Assembly: GCA_963835595.1 (NCBI GenBank)
Contig: CAWIGL010000002.1
Location: forward strand, 868,001 to 932,000
From: CAWEPK01 sp963835595
Lineage (GTDB): Bacteria > Desulfobacterota > Syntrophorhabdia > Syntrophorhabdales > WCHB1-27
Reading direction: 5' to 3'
DNA: 64,000 nt
Made by a program: the position numbers and the translations under genes. The notes beneath the pieces were generated by a model that was not told where the DNA came from, ran no database searches, and saw only the letters and a list, made by a program, of their open reading frames with translations. Below are positions 27,277 through 36,101 of this stretch, in pieces (the stretch's first letter is position 1; each line of letters begins with the position of its first letter).

Positions 27277-29144
27277 TGCTTCTCGATGCCATCAACACCC
27301 CCCGCGACATACGTGAGCTGACGCCCGCGCAGCTTGCGGGGCTGGCCGACGAGATCCGGGAGCTGATCGTCCGGACGGTCTCGAAAACGGGCGGCCATCT
27401 TTCATCGAACCTGGGCGTCGTCGAGCTTACCCTCGCCCTCCACTACGTATTCAACACGCCGGTGGACAAGATCGTCTGGGACGTCGGGCACCAGTGCTAC
27501 ACGCACAAGATACTCACAGAGAGGAAGGACCGCTTCGGGACGATCAGGCAGGCCGGCGGCCTTTCGGGCTTCCCGTGCAGGAAGGAGAGCGTCTACGACT
27601 CCTTCGATACGGGCCATGCGTCCAACTCCATATCGATTGCAACCGGACTTGCCGAGGCGAAGAAGAAGCAGGACCGGGACTACCGCATCGTGGCGGTCAT
27701 CGGAGACGGCTCCCTCACCGGGGGCATGTCCTTCGAGGCGCTCAACCACGCGGGGCACCTGAAGAGCGACATCGTCGTCATCCTGAACGACAACGAGATG
27801 TCGATCTCCAAGAACGTCGGCGCCCTCTCGGCCCATCTCAACAGGATCATGACGGGCGAGTTCATGAGTGGCCTACGGGAAGACATCAAGCAGACGATCC
27901 GCAACCTGCCCGCCGTCGGCGACAGGGTCTACAAGGCCGCCCGCTATTTCGAGGAGGCGGTGAAGGGCTTCGTGACGCCGGGCCTGCTCTTCGAGGAGCT
28001 CGGCTTTCAGTACGTGGGCCCTGTGGACGGCCACAACCTGAACCACCTGATCCTCAACCTGGCGAACGTAAAAAAGCTCAAAGGCCCGATCATGGTCCAT
28101 GTAGTGACCAAGAAGGGGAAGGGGTATGCCCCCGCGGAAAAGGACCCGGCGCGCTTCCACGGGATCTCCCAGTTCAACGTCGAGACCGGCGAGGCGACGC
28201 AGAACGGCAAGATGACCTATACCGACGTCTTCGGGGAGACGCTCATCAGGCTCGCGTCCGAGGACGAAAGGATCATAGCAATCACTGCCGCTATGGGCCT
28301 CGGCACGGGCCTCGAAAAATTCTCTAAGATTTTCCCCGGCCGCTTCTACGATATAGGCATAGCGGAGGCTCACGGCATCACCTTTGCGGCGGCCCTCGCC
28401 CTCGGCGGGATGAAGCCCTTCGTTGCAATGTACTCGACGTTCCTCCAGAGGGGCTTCGACCAGATAATAGAGGACGTCTGCCTCCAGCAGCTTCCGGTCG
28501 TCTTTGCGATCGACAGGAGCGGCATCGTCGGGGCGGACGGCGCAACGCACCACGGCAGCTTCGATATGTCCTACCTGCGCCACATCCCGAATATGGTCAT
28601 TATGTGCCCCAAGGACGAGAGAGAGCTGAGGGACATGCTCTTCTCGGCCGCCCGTTACGAGACGACGGTTGCCATCCGTTATCCGAGGGGGGAGGCGATG
28701 GGCCTGCCTTACGGGGACGACCTTAACGAGATACCGATGGGGAGCTGGGAGATGCTCCGCGAGGGGAAGGATATAGCGCTCATCGGGTGCGGGCCGGTCG
28801 TCTATGCCTGCCTGGAGGCAGCGGCCGAGCTTGAGAGGGAAGAAAAGATCGATTGCGCAGTCGTCAACGGAAGGTTTACCAAGCCGATGGATAGAGAGAT
28901 GATTGCCCGCCTTGGCCGCAGCGTCGGGCGGATAGCGACGTTCGAGGAAAATGCGGCCATAGGGGGCTTCGGCAGCGGGGTCATGGAGGCGCTCTCCGAG
29001 GAGGGCATAACAGTGCCTATAAAGAGGACCGGCCTGCCCGACCGCTTCCTGGGCCATGCATCGCAGAAGGCCCTGCGGCAGGCGACCGGTCTGGACAAGG
29101 ACGGCATCAAGAAGACCGTAAAGCAGTGGCTAAGATCAGGGTAG
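27276..29144 (+). CDS. dxs: 1-deoxy-D-xylulose-5-phosphate synthase
   Basis: 622 residues, normal length. The thiamin diphosphate site is GDGSLTGGMSFEALNHAG with NDNEMSIS; the central and C-terminal domains show YSTFLQRGFDQ, DRSGIVGADGATHHG and the transketolase C-terminal fold. It condenses pyruvate with glyceraldehyde 3-phosphate in the MEP pathway, feeding ispA just upstream. Confidence 0.97.
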   Translation: MLLDAINTPRDIRELTPAQLAGLADEIRELIVRTVSKTGGHLSSNLGVVELTLALHYVFNTPVDKIVWDVGHQCYTHKILTERKDRFGTIRQAGGLSGFPCRKESVYDSFDTGHASNSISIATGLAEAKKKQDRDYRIVAVIGDGSLTGGMSFEALNHAGHLKSDIVVILNDNEMSISKNVGALSAHLNRIMTGEFMSGLREDIKQTIRNLPAVGDRVYKAARYFEEAVKGFVTPGLLFEELGFQYVGPVDGHNLNHLILNLANVKKLKGPIMVHVVTKKGKGYAPAEKDPARFHGISQFNVETGEATQNGKMTYTDVFGETLIRLASEDERIIAITAAMGLGTGLEKFSKIFPGRFYDIGIAEAHGITFAAALALGGMKPFVAMYSTFLQRGFDQIIEDVCLQQLPVVFAIDRSGIVGADGATHHGSFDMSYLRHIPNMVIMCPKDERELRDMLFSAARYETTVAIRYPRGEAMGLPYGDDLNEIPMGSWEMLREGKDIALIGCGPVVYACLEAAAELEREEKIDCAVVNGRFTKPMDREMIARLGRSVGRIATFEENAAIGGFGSGVMEALSEEGITVPIKRTGLPDRFLGHASQKALRQATGLDKDGIKKTVKQWLRSG

Positions 29145-29857
29145 ATACGCTCCTTGCCCGGAAGGGCCTCGCCGAATCAAGAGAAAAGGCAAAGATACTG
29201 ATCATGGCGGGCGAGGTCTACCTGGAGGGGCAGCGGGTCCTCAGGGCGGACAGGGTGATCGACGAGCAGTCGGCCCTGGAGGTGCGGGGGCCGGGCCTGC
29301 CGTACGTCGGCTTCGGCGGGGTCAAGCTGGAACACGCGGCCCGGCGCTTCGGCCTCGACGCAGCCGGGAAAACCGCCATCGATATAGGCGCGTCCACCGG
29401 AGGCTTTGTCGATTACCTGCTCAAGGCGGGGGCAGCGAAGGTCTACGCGATAGACGCCGGGACCCATCAACTCCACGAGAGGCTGAGGGCGGACGCGAGG
29501 GTCGTCGTGATGGAGAACGTCAACGCCCGGCATCTCTCGCCGGAATCGATAGGCGAGACGGCTGATATCATCACGGTCGATGTCTCCTTCATCTCATTGA
29601 AGAAGATCATCCCCGCCGTACTGCCGCTCCTGAAGGCCGGCGGCGTCCTTATTACGCTCGTCAAGCCGCAGTTCGAGGTGGGCAGGTACAGCGTGGGCAA
29701 AGGCGGCATCGTCAAGGACCCGGAACGGATCAGCGAGGCGCTCGACGACATACGGGAGTTCGGCCGTAAGTGCGGCCTGCGGCCTATCGATACGGTGGAG
29801 GCGCCGAGGGAGAAAGAGAGGAAGAACAGGGAGTATTTCATCCTGTGGGAACGGTGA
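29126..29857 (+). CDS. tlyA: TlyA-family rRNA 2'-O-methyltransferase
   Basis: 243 residues. An N-terminal S4 RNA-binding domain (MAKIRVDTLLARKGLAESRE) leads to an FtsJ-like Rossmann methyltransferase with DIGASTGGFVDYLL and the VDVSFISLKKI segment. The family methylates ribosomal RNA; some members are haemolysin-annotated. GTG start at 29126 overlaps dxs by 19 bases. Confidence 0.92.
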   Translation: MAKIRVDTLLARKGLAESREKAKILIMAGEVYLEGQRVLRADRVIDEQSALEVRGPGLPYVGFGGVKLEHAARRFGLDAAGKTAIDIGASTGGFVDYLLKAGAAKVYAIDAGTHQLHERLRADARVVVMENVNARHLSPESIGETADIITVDVSFISLKKIIPAVLPLLKAGGVLITLVKPQFEVGRYSVGKGGIVKDPERISEALDDIREFGRKCGLRPIDTVEAPREKERKNREYFILWER

Positions 29858-30378
29858 AGCCCCCTCCACCCGTCCTATTTTTTTCGAGCGTTATCTTCAA
29901 CGACCCGGTTATACTGGAGGGGGTGGAGGAAGGGCTCGCCCGGCTCGTCGGCTCGATCCGGGAGAAGACGGAAACGATGGCTTTTGACGAGTCGGAATAC
30001 TATACGGCCGAGATGGGCGCCGGCCTCAGGCGTTGTTTCCTGCTCTTCGAGCCCCTTCTCGACCGGGACGTGCTGGCCGCCGTCAAGATAGGGTCGAACG
30101 GGATCGAGGCGGCCACGGCGGCAGGCGGGAGGCGGCGGGTCAACGTGGACCCGGGGTATATCGCCTTAGAGCACGTGGTGCTGGCCACAACGAAGGGATA
30201 CGCCCACAGGATCTACCTCGGGAGGGGCATTTTCGCGGACCTGACGCTCCTTTACGAGAACGGGAGCTACAGGCCGCTGAAGTGGACCTATCCCGATTAC
30301 GGGAGCGGGCGGCTCGTCTCCCTTTTGAACGGATGGAGAGAAGACTACAAGGGGTTGCTGAGATGCCGAAAAGCATGA
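29854..30378 (+). CDS. DUF4416 family protein
   Basis: 174 residues. It carries the pattern LFFSSVIFNDP, ESEYYTAEMG, NVDPGYIALEHVVLATTKGYAHRIYL and WTYPDYGS seen in DUF4416 proteins, which are common in anaerobic Deltaproteobacteria and thermophiles. Function unknown. I chose GTG at 29854 (GTGA overlap with tlyA); GTG at 29845 is possible. It overlaps yicC by 16 bases. Confidence 0.8.
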   Translation: MKPPPPVLFFSSVIFNDPVILEGVEEGLARLVGSIREKTETMAFDESEYYTAEMGAGLRRCFLLFEPLLDRDVLAAVKIGSNGIEAATAAGGRRRVNVDPGYIALEHVVLATTKGYAHRIYLGRGIFADLTLLYENGSYRPLKWTYPDYGSGRLVSLLNGWREDYKGLLRCRKA

Positions 30379-31223
30379 CGGGTTTTTCGAAGGTCGAGAT
30401 GGGGAGCGGGGAAGGCAAGTGTTACGGGGAGGCGAGGTCGCTCAACAGCCGATACCTCGAAATCTCCCTGCGCCTGCCGAGGAGCGCCTCAGGCTACGAG
30501 TCGCGCCTGCGGGAGGCCGCCAGGAGGTTCATCAAGCGGGGCAGGCTTGACATCACGATCAAGTTCGACAGGGGCGGGGAGGCTGCCGTGCCCAGGGCGA
30601 ACGAAGAGGCCATCGCCTGGTACGTCGGCCTTGCGCGCCGGTTGAGGGAGTCTTACGGACTCGAAGGCGACTTGAGGGCAGCCGACCTCCTCGGCCTCAA
30701 GGACATACTCGTTTACGAGGAGGAGGCGCCGCCGGAGGAGACGCTCTTCTCCTGCTTCGAGGCGCTCCTTGCCGGCCTGAACGGGGAGCGGGAAAGGGAG
30801 GGGGCGCTGATCGGCAACGACCTTTCCGAAAGGCTCTCCCGGATCGCAGCCTGGCTCAAGGAGATCGAGGCGCGCTGGCCGGAGGCGGTCAAAGGCCACG
30901 AGGAAACGCTGCGCAAGAAGATCCTGGAGATAAGCGGGACTGCTGCGGACGAGGCGCGGGTCCTTCAGGAGATGGGCTTCTACATGGAGAGGCTCGACAT
31001 CGCGGAGGAGATAGCGAGGCTCAAAGGGCACCTCGACCTTTTCAAGACGACCCTCGCCTCCGCCGACGAGATAGGCCGGAAGCTCGACTTCATCATCCAG
31101 GAGATGGTGAGGGAAACGAACACCATAGCGAGCAAGTCGGGCGACCTTTCCATCAGCGAGAAGGCGATCCTCATAAAGGTCGAGATAGAGAAAATGCGGG
31201 AGCAAGTCCAGAATGTCGAATAA
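30363..31223 (+). CDS. yicC: YicC family endoribonuclease-like protein
   Basis: 286 residues. The N-terminus MPKSMTGFSK and the C-terminal block GRKLDFIIQEMVRETNTI with a terminal coiled coil define the YicC family, a stress-related RNase or RNase adaptor. Its position before gmk and rpoZ is a widely conserved order. Confidence 0.92.
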   Translation: MPKSMTGFSKVEMGSGEGKCYGEARSLNSRYLEISLRLPRSASGYESRLREAARRFIKRGRLDITIKFDRGGEAAVPRANEEAIAWYVGLARRLRESYGLEGDLRAADLLGLKDILVYEEEAPPEETLFSCFEALLAGLNGEREREGALIGNDLSERLSRIAAWLKEIEARWPEAVKGHEETLRKKILEISGTAADEARVLQEMGFYMERLDIAEEIARLKGHLDLFKTTLASADEIGRKLDFIIQEMVRETNTIASKSGDLSISEKAILIKVEIEKMREQVQNVE

Positions 31224-31794
31224 GAAAGGGCGCCTTTTCGTCGTCTCCGGACCGTCCGGCACGGGCAAAAGCAGCCTTATCGAGAAGCTCCTGGCCGAGG
31301 ACGCATACGCCCGGTTTTCTGTCTCCTACACGACGCGCACAAAAAGGGCGCACGAGGTTGACGGCCGCGACTACCGGTTTGTGGACGAAGGGACGTTCCG
31401 GGCGATGATCGCGCAGGGGGAATTCCTTGAGTGGGAGGGCGTCCACGACCACCTGTACGGCACGCCGCGCCGGGAGGTCGAAGGGCCGCTGTCGGAAGGT
31501 CTCGACGTCATCCTCGACATCGACGTCAAAGGCGCCCTCACGGTCAAGGAGAAACTGCCGGAGGCGGTGCTTATATTCGTAGATACGCCGTCGATGGACG
31601 AGCTCGTCAGAAGGCTTTCCGCCAGGGGAGAGAAGGAGATAGAGCGGCGCATGGAGCGGGTGCGGGAGGAGGTCTCAAAGAAGGACCTCTTTACATACGT
31701 CGTCATAAATGATAATCTTAACAGGGCGTACGGCGAATTCAAATCGATTATCGCCGGCGTAAGGAGGCAGCAGGATGGCCAGGATAACCGTTGA
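31213..31794 (+). CDS. gmk: Guanylate kinase
   Basis: 193 residues. P-loop GPSGTGKSS near residue 15, GMP-binding SVSYTTRTKRAHEVDGRDY and the FLEWEGVHDHLYGTP element. It phosphorylates GMP or dGMP. Start overlaps yicC by 11 bases. Confidence 0.96.
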   Translation: MSNKKGRLFVVSGPSGTGKSSLIEKLLAEDAYARFSVSYTTRTKRAHEVDGRDYRFVDEGTFRAMIAQGEFLEWEGVHDHLYGTPRREVEGPLSEGLDVILDIDVKGALTVKEKLPEAVLIFVDTPSMDELVRRLSARGEKEIERRMERVREEVSKKDLFTYVVINDNLNRAYGEFKSIIAGVRRQQDGQDNR

Positions 31795-32014
31795 AGATTG
31801 CATGGATAAGGTTGAGAACCGCTTCGAGCTTGTCCACCTCGCTGCAAAGAGATCGAAGCAGCTTATCAAGGGATCGAAGCCGATGGTAAAATCGACCAAC
31901 AGGGAGATAGTGACCTCCTTGAGGGAGATCGCCTCAGGCGAGGTCTATTTCGAAAAGAAGCAGGACCTGGAAGAAAAAGAGATTCCATACCAGCTCTCGA
32001 ACTTCGCCCCGTAG
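31775..32014 (+). CDS. rpoZ: RNA polymerase omega subunit
   Basis: 79 residues with MARITVEDC, NRFELVHLAAKRSKQL and the KSTNREIVTSLREIA helix. It aids assembly of beta' into RNA polymerase. It overlaps gmk by 20 bases and closes the operon; repeat copy A begins 9 bases later. Confidence 0.94.
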   Translation: MARITVEDCMDKVENRFELVHLAAKRSKQLIKGSKPMVKSTNREIVTSLREIASGEVYFEKKQDLEEKEIPYQLSNFAP

Positions 32015-32022
32015 TGGGCGGT

Positions 32023-32144
32023 CCGGGATCTTTTCGCGCCTTCTCCGTCGTTTTCTCGGCGCGCCTCCTCAACGTACTTCTATGTACAGTTTCGTCGGGC
32101 GCCATCGAAAACAACGAAAAATCCATCGAAAATCTCCCCGGCCC
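32023..32144. repeat. MITE-like palindromic repeat, copy A
   Basis: 122 bp from CCGGGATCTTTTCGCGCC to GAAAATCTCCCCGGCC, with imperfect terminal inverted repeats and a central hairpin (GTAC-TTCTAT-GTAC). It matches copy D (42734-42857, opposite orientation) over nearly its whole length, and copies B and C over the left end. Confidence 0.7.
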
Positions 32145-32167
32145 GCCTGGATGGGGTCGTAAGGTAA

Positions 32168-32365
32168 TTAGGTATCGCTGCTATCCCTATCTACAGATTC
32201 TCCGTAGTAATTGAAAAAGATAAAGAGGGATATTTCGCCTTCAGCCCTGAATTGCAGGGGTGCTATACACAAGGCCGCACATACGAAGAGACATTGCAGA
32301 ACATTAAAGATGCCATTACCTTGCATGTCGAAGACCGGGTAGAGAATTATCCCGTAATCTTCTAA
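32168..32365 (+). pseudogene. HicB-family antitoxin remnant without a start codon
   Basis: A 65-codon frame reads YRFSVVIEKDKEGYFAFSPE, then LQGCYTQGRTYEETLQNIKDAI and ends at 32365. This is the HicB antitoxin fold (beta strand, DxxGY turn, PELxGCxTxG, EExLxNI helix). No ATG, GTG or TTG lies between the upstream stop at 32165 and the conserved core. The frame begins about 20 bases after MITE copy A, so the original 5' end may have been lost there. No HicA toxin gene is visible. Confidence 0.6.
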
Positions 32366-32693
32366 GAGCCGGCGGGGCCTCTTTCCTTTTTTCTTTGCCG
32401 CTCTCTTACGCTTTTCTTCGGTCCTGCAATCTGCGATCTTGCTTTTCTTTCTTCTTGAACAGAATTCCTTCCGATGATAATAATAGAGAGAGGGCGGGGC
32501 GGGCCCAAATACTTCTATAGAGACCAAAAGCGCTTTGGTTTTGATTGCATTAGAGGCCAATTGCCTATTATGCTTGATTAGCTCACTTATTAGTTAGCTT
32601 GTACACTTGGCCTTTTGCCGACTAGCGAATAGAGTGGCCTGACCCGCAGACTTGACATATCCAAATTCTTGGGCAGTCAAAAAGGAGAATAAC
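32366..32693. other. AT- and pyrimidine-rich gap without genes
   Basis: I see no supported gene. A long pyrimidine-rich stretch covers about 32380-32450. A weak promoter-like TATTAT stands at 32566-32571, and AAGGAG before 32694 is the ribosome site of the next gene. Confidence 0.4.
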
Positions 32694-33702
32694 ATGGATA
32701 AAGAGGAACCGGATCCTCCCGAAGCCGAAGATAAACGCTCGGTTAGTACCAGGCAGCCGCTCACTACCAGACGTTCCAGCTCACCTACCATGACACAGGC
32801 ATTTATATGGGGGTTTCTCGCGGCAGCGTTTGGGAGCCTCCTTGCTTGGCTGGGTAAGTTGCTAAGCGATAATCCGTATCCTCCACCCCCAGTCGATTCC
32901 TTACACGGATTGCCGACTCCAATTGAAATGGACAAGCAGATCGACATAATGTTAGCAGGAGCCCAAGCGGCGCTTGGCCACGATCAGAACCTTGTAGGCG
33001 CGTTAGGGTTCATCATTGTGGGAGCGTGTCTATTATCGTTGATCGGTGCTTTGTTCTATATATTGGGAACACGGAGGAGCAGCCAACCAAGTGTCTCAGG
33101 CAGGAGAAAGTTTCTTGTAATCTGCGGCCTGATCATAGTGCCCATTGCAACCTCTTCCGGTCTCAAGATCATTGAAGACAGGCTGTTTCATGCACGCCCT
33201 GTGGCTCATTCGTTTTCAAACGTAAACACCTGGCCCGAGGTCGTACCCCCTGGGGCGCGAGTGGATGTGCGGATACCGGTTTCAATGCAATCCTTCAAGG
33301 GCCACTACGAAGTGAAATCGTTTTCACTGACCAGCTCTATGGCAAACCTGTCGGATGGAAACCGGGTCCCGATCAAGCTCGCTAATCCCGATATGAAGGG
33401 AGAGGACGCCAGCAAAAGACCGGACAAGACAGATACTCATACCGGTCCTGTTAAAGGTTGAACCTTGGGCTAGTGTAACAGTACCTAACGATTCACGGCT
33501 TGGGGGAGCTGTCATAGAAATATTCACGTCAGGCGTTCTGGACATCGTTCTGCCAAACCGCGCTCTGGATTCTCGCAGCTATGAATCCTCTGCAACATTC
33601 CGAGTGGCGAGGAACAAAGAAGTTCAATTTGGTGCTGAGGTTGACCGAATATCTGGACGACTAAAATCTTATGTCATCATGTCATGCGTGGTTGCGGCCT
33701 TA
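32694..33702 (+). pseudogene. Membrane protein gene, 5' part, frameshifted and split by an IS element
   Basis: The product starts MDKEEPDPPEAEDKRS with a long cytoplasmic tail, then transmembrane helices near residues 42-64, 100-122 and 140-160. The frame stops at 33461, but coding clearly resumes one frame over (VEPWASVTVPNDSR) if one G of the run at 33456-33457 is removed. It then continues to the codon TTA at 33700-33702, where the IS begins. The 3' part is at 35739-35831; the joined protein would be 366 residues. Family not recognised. Confidence 0.75.
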
Positions 33703-33706
33703 GGAC

Positions 33707-34358
33707 TTATCCGTAAATAGCAACAACCTTCCTCCAGCAAATAATCGCAGCCGCGAGATGAACAAGAGCTTCGTAGCTTTCGGACATCTTCTCATATCTG
33801 ACCAGAAGCTTACGAAACCTGTTGAACCAGGAGTGCGCCGCTTCCACAACCCAACGCCGGTTCTTGGGAGGACGCCCGCGTTTACGCTTCTTTCGTGAGA
33901 CCCTCGGAGCGTAGCCCCTGATGCGGATCTGCTCGCGAGCCTGTTCGCCATCGTATCCCTTATCTGCGTATAAGAATCGTTGTCTCTTCGGAAGGGGAAT
34001 AACGACGGCATCGAGCACTGCGGTAAGCTGGCTTGCGTCATGTCGATTGGCCCCTGTTACGATCAGCGACAGCGGGACGCCACGTCCGTCCACCAGGAGG
34101 TGTCTCTTGCTTCCTTTTTTTCCCCCTGTCTGTCGGGTTCGGACCGGCTGCCTCTTGCGCCAGAGGCGCTTTGATGATGGCCCCATCCATGCTCTGCCAC
34201 TTCCAGGCGATCCCCTCCATATCATCGTACTCGGCGAGACCGGCGCGCCAGAGGGCAAGGAAGAAACCTCCCTTCAGCCATTGCCGGAAGTACTTGTGTA
34301 TGGAGCTTGCGCTTCCGAACCGTTCTCTGGGCAGTGACTTCCACTGGCATCCGGTTCT
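33707..34358 (-). pseudogene. IS5-like transposase, C-terminal part
   Basis: The fragment starts at RTGCQWKSLP and has the DDE-like residues: D in SMDGAIIKAPL, D in LYADKGYDG and E in RRWVVEAAHSWFNRFRKLL. Two frames join at an A7 run (34115-34121 on the minus strand): RGKK continues as GSKRHLLVDGRG. The shift is in the +1 sense, so it is either one extra A, transcript slippage or frameshifting. Its N-terminus lies beyond the nested element. Confidence 0.8.
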
Positions 34359-34362
34359 CATA

Positions 34363-35499
34363 CCACCTCGCCATCAGATGCTAAATAATGGCCCAATGAA
34401 AGCCTACCAGGCTCCGGATCATATCGGCCGACTCCATAAGGACCTTTAGGACGGAGGCCAGCACATCTTCCAGATCGGAAAGGGCCGTCCAGAGATAATT
34501 CCTGAGATGTCTTTCCCGTATATATTCCCAGAAATGCTCTACCGGATTGAGTTCGGGAGAATAGGAGGGCTGATGGATGATGCGGATGTTCTCGAATTCT
34601 CCCAGCGCCGCGCTTCGATGCCACGCCGCCTTATCCATGACCATGATCACCCGATAGGCTTTCCATTGTTCCGAGCATTCCTGGAGAAAGATCTTCATGG
34701 CTGCGGTATCGGCATAGGGAAGAACCAGGGAGAGAGATTGTCCGTCGCTAGGGCAGACGGCGCTGAATACGTGCGTATATTGTCGGACGAGCTGGACAGC
34801 GACGACAGGTCGTTCTCCGTGGGGCGCCCAGCATGGGAAAGGGTCTCCCATCCTTCCGAAACGCCCTTCATCCTCAAAGAAAAGCTTTACCGGTCGGGCG
34901 TCGCCCGCGGGGAACGTTGCAGCGGCGGCCTCCACAAGGCCGGGAAGTTTTTTTTAAATTCCTCCTGCTCTTCCTTTTTGGCCTTGGGATGCTTCGGTCG
35001 GGGCGTTACCTTCCGCCACCCGTGACGATGGAGCAGGTCGTAGAGGTAATCCTTGGACACCTGTCTTCCCACCCTGCCTTCCACCTGGCTCCTTATGGCA
35101 AAGGCCGCCACGATCCCCCCTTGCTCCGCCCTGGCCCGCAGCTCTGCGAGGAGCGTCTCCTCCTCCTCGATGGACAGCAGCCCAAAACGACGGCCTCCCC
35201 GCCCCTGCAAAACGAAAAGCTCGGGTCCGCCATGGTTGTACCGGAAAATCCATTGGTGGACCGTGCCGGGGGTAGAACCGAGATATTCGGCCGCCTTGTC
35301 GGCCGTAAGCCCTTTGCTGATCATAAAGAGCGCCTGCCATCGTTGAAACTGTTCGCGGCCCTCGCTTTCAATCATTCGCTTTCTGAGTTCATTCTGGCTG
35401 AGGTGATTTTCGAGAACTGCCCTTCTCATACTGCACCTCCTTCTCAATTTACTCTGAAAAGGAGTATACCATATTATTTATCGTATGACAGCGAAATAG
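34363..35499 (-). mobile_element. IS630-family insertion sequence nested in the IS5-like element
   Basis: 1137 bp flanked by TA dinucleotides (34361-34362 and 35500-35501), the target duplication of IS630/Tc1 elements. The ends are imperfect inverted repeats over about 28 bp, both running into a shared TAAATAAT block. It splits the IS5 transposase after its GIVFVL segment. Confidence 0.85.
34381..35429 (-). CDS. IS630-family transposase made by -1 frameshifting
   Basis: The first frame (start ATG 35429, AAGGAGG six bases upstream) encodes the helix-turn-helix N-terminus (LTADKAAEYLGSTPGTVHQW). The second frame encodes the DDE domain: KLFFEDEGRFGR, VMDKAAWHR, SPELNPVEHFWE. They meet at TTTAAAAAAAAC (about 34937-34949), which holds the slippery heptamer A AAA AAC; a -1 shift there gives EEFKKKLPGLVEAAAA and a 349-residue protein. 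All three catalytic acidic residues are present, so the element may be active. Confidence 0.85.
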
Positions 35500-35501
35500 T
35501 A

Positions 35502-35670
35502 TCAGCACAAAGACGATGCCTTCGAATACGCGCCGCTGGGACATAGCTTTACGGCCGCCGCCGGGCTTCCTTTTGAATGCCTTACCAGATTCTCGCTCCC
35601 GTTTCGGAATAAAAGGTGCGACACGTTTCCAGAACTCGTCGGACACTTCCCATGAGCGGATCTTTGCCAT
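35502..35670 (-). pseudogene. IS5-like transposase, N-terminal part
   Basis: MAKIRSWEVSDEFWKRVAPF through KPGGGRKAMSQRRVFEGIVFVL, the DUF4096-type N-terminus of IS5 transposases; GGAGG precedes ATG 35670. It is cut by the IS630-like element. Joining the halves at the single TA still leaves them one base out of frame, so another small change has occurred. Confidence 0.8.
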
Positions 35671-35738
35671 ACCCACCTCCTCGCTAAAGTGTAGTATGGC
35701 TATGAATTTAAATCAAGTTAATTACGGATAAGCTCTTA

Positions 35739-35831
35739 GTCTGGCTCGGAATCCTGATATTAGTGCCGACAAGACGTAGCGATCAATCTGCAAAGCTTAA
35801 GAACAAAGCAAAAGACACGCGGCGCGCTTGA
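35739..35831 (+). pseudogene. Membrane protein gene, 3' part after the IS insertion
   Basis: Continues the gene begun at 32694. With one TTA copy retained, ...SCVVAAL joins VWLGILILVPTRR, which rebuilds a full C-terminal transmembrane helix, followed by a basic tail and TGA at 35829-35831. The restored frame and hydrophobicity are the proof that the IS landed inside this gene. Confidence 0.8.
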
Positions 35832-35890
35832 ATGCGCTGAAATCACGGCCCACTGTACAGTACCCCGGTGATCAAGCTGCTGAACAAATA

Positions 35891-35910
35891 GGGGGGCTGA
35901 TCAGCCCCCC
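35891..35910 (-). terminator. Perfect 20-bp GC palindrome at the moaD-like stop
   Basis: GGGGGGCTGATCAGCCCCCC overlaps the last codons and stop of the moaD-like gene. On the minus strand it is followed by TATTTGTT, a weak T tract, so it may end the AOR-MoaD transcript. Confidence 0.5.
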
Positions 35911-36101
35911 GCTACCAATGACACCAAAAAAACTTCTACATTGTCCGGCAGGGGAAACTTGTCAAACTCCTGGGCCGTGACTGCCCTGCCGTCGATGCGC
36001 GCGACGGGATAGGGGAAGGAATCGTCCAGCTCCTTGAGCAAGTCGGCGATGGTCATCCCTTCGCGCCATTCGATTTCCCTGCCGTCTATGCGCACCATCA
36101 T
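35901..36101 (-). CDS. MoaD/ThiS-family sulfur carrier-like protein
   Basis: 66 residues, a ubiquitin-like fold ending in the required Gly-Gly (SLVAGG). Family members carry a C-terminal thiocarboxylate for molybdopterin, tungstopterin or thiamin synthesis. It overlaps the AOR stop by ATGA, a pairing frequent for tungsten aldehyde oxidoreductases, so tungstopterin supply or maturation for that enzyme is likely (inference). Confidence 0.82.
   Translation of the reverse strand: MMVRIDGREIEWREGMTIADLLKELDDSFPYPVARIDGRAVTAQEFDKFPLPDNVEVFLVSLVAGG

Larger units (their letters stand above)
33703..35735 (-). mobile_element. IS5-family (IS427-like) insertion sequence, itself interrupted
   Basis: Ends are inverted repeats sharing CTTATCCGTAA: left GGACTTATCCGTAAATAGC, right (reverse complement) GAGCTTATCCGTAATTAAC. 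A 3-bp direct repeat TTA flanks it (33700-33702, 35736-35738). Without the nested IS630-like element the length is about 894 bp, normal for the group. The transposase reads on the minus strand in two separated pieces. Confidence 0.85.

Noticed and set aside
27873..29057. 394-codon open frame on the minus strand
   Set aside because: Antisense shadow of dxs, which is conserved along its whole length.
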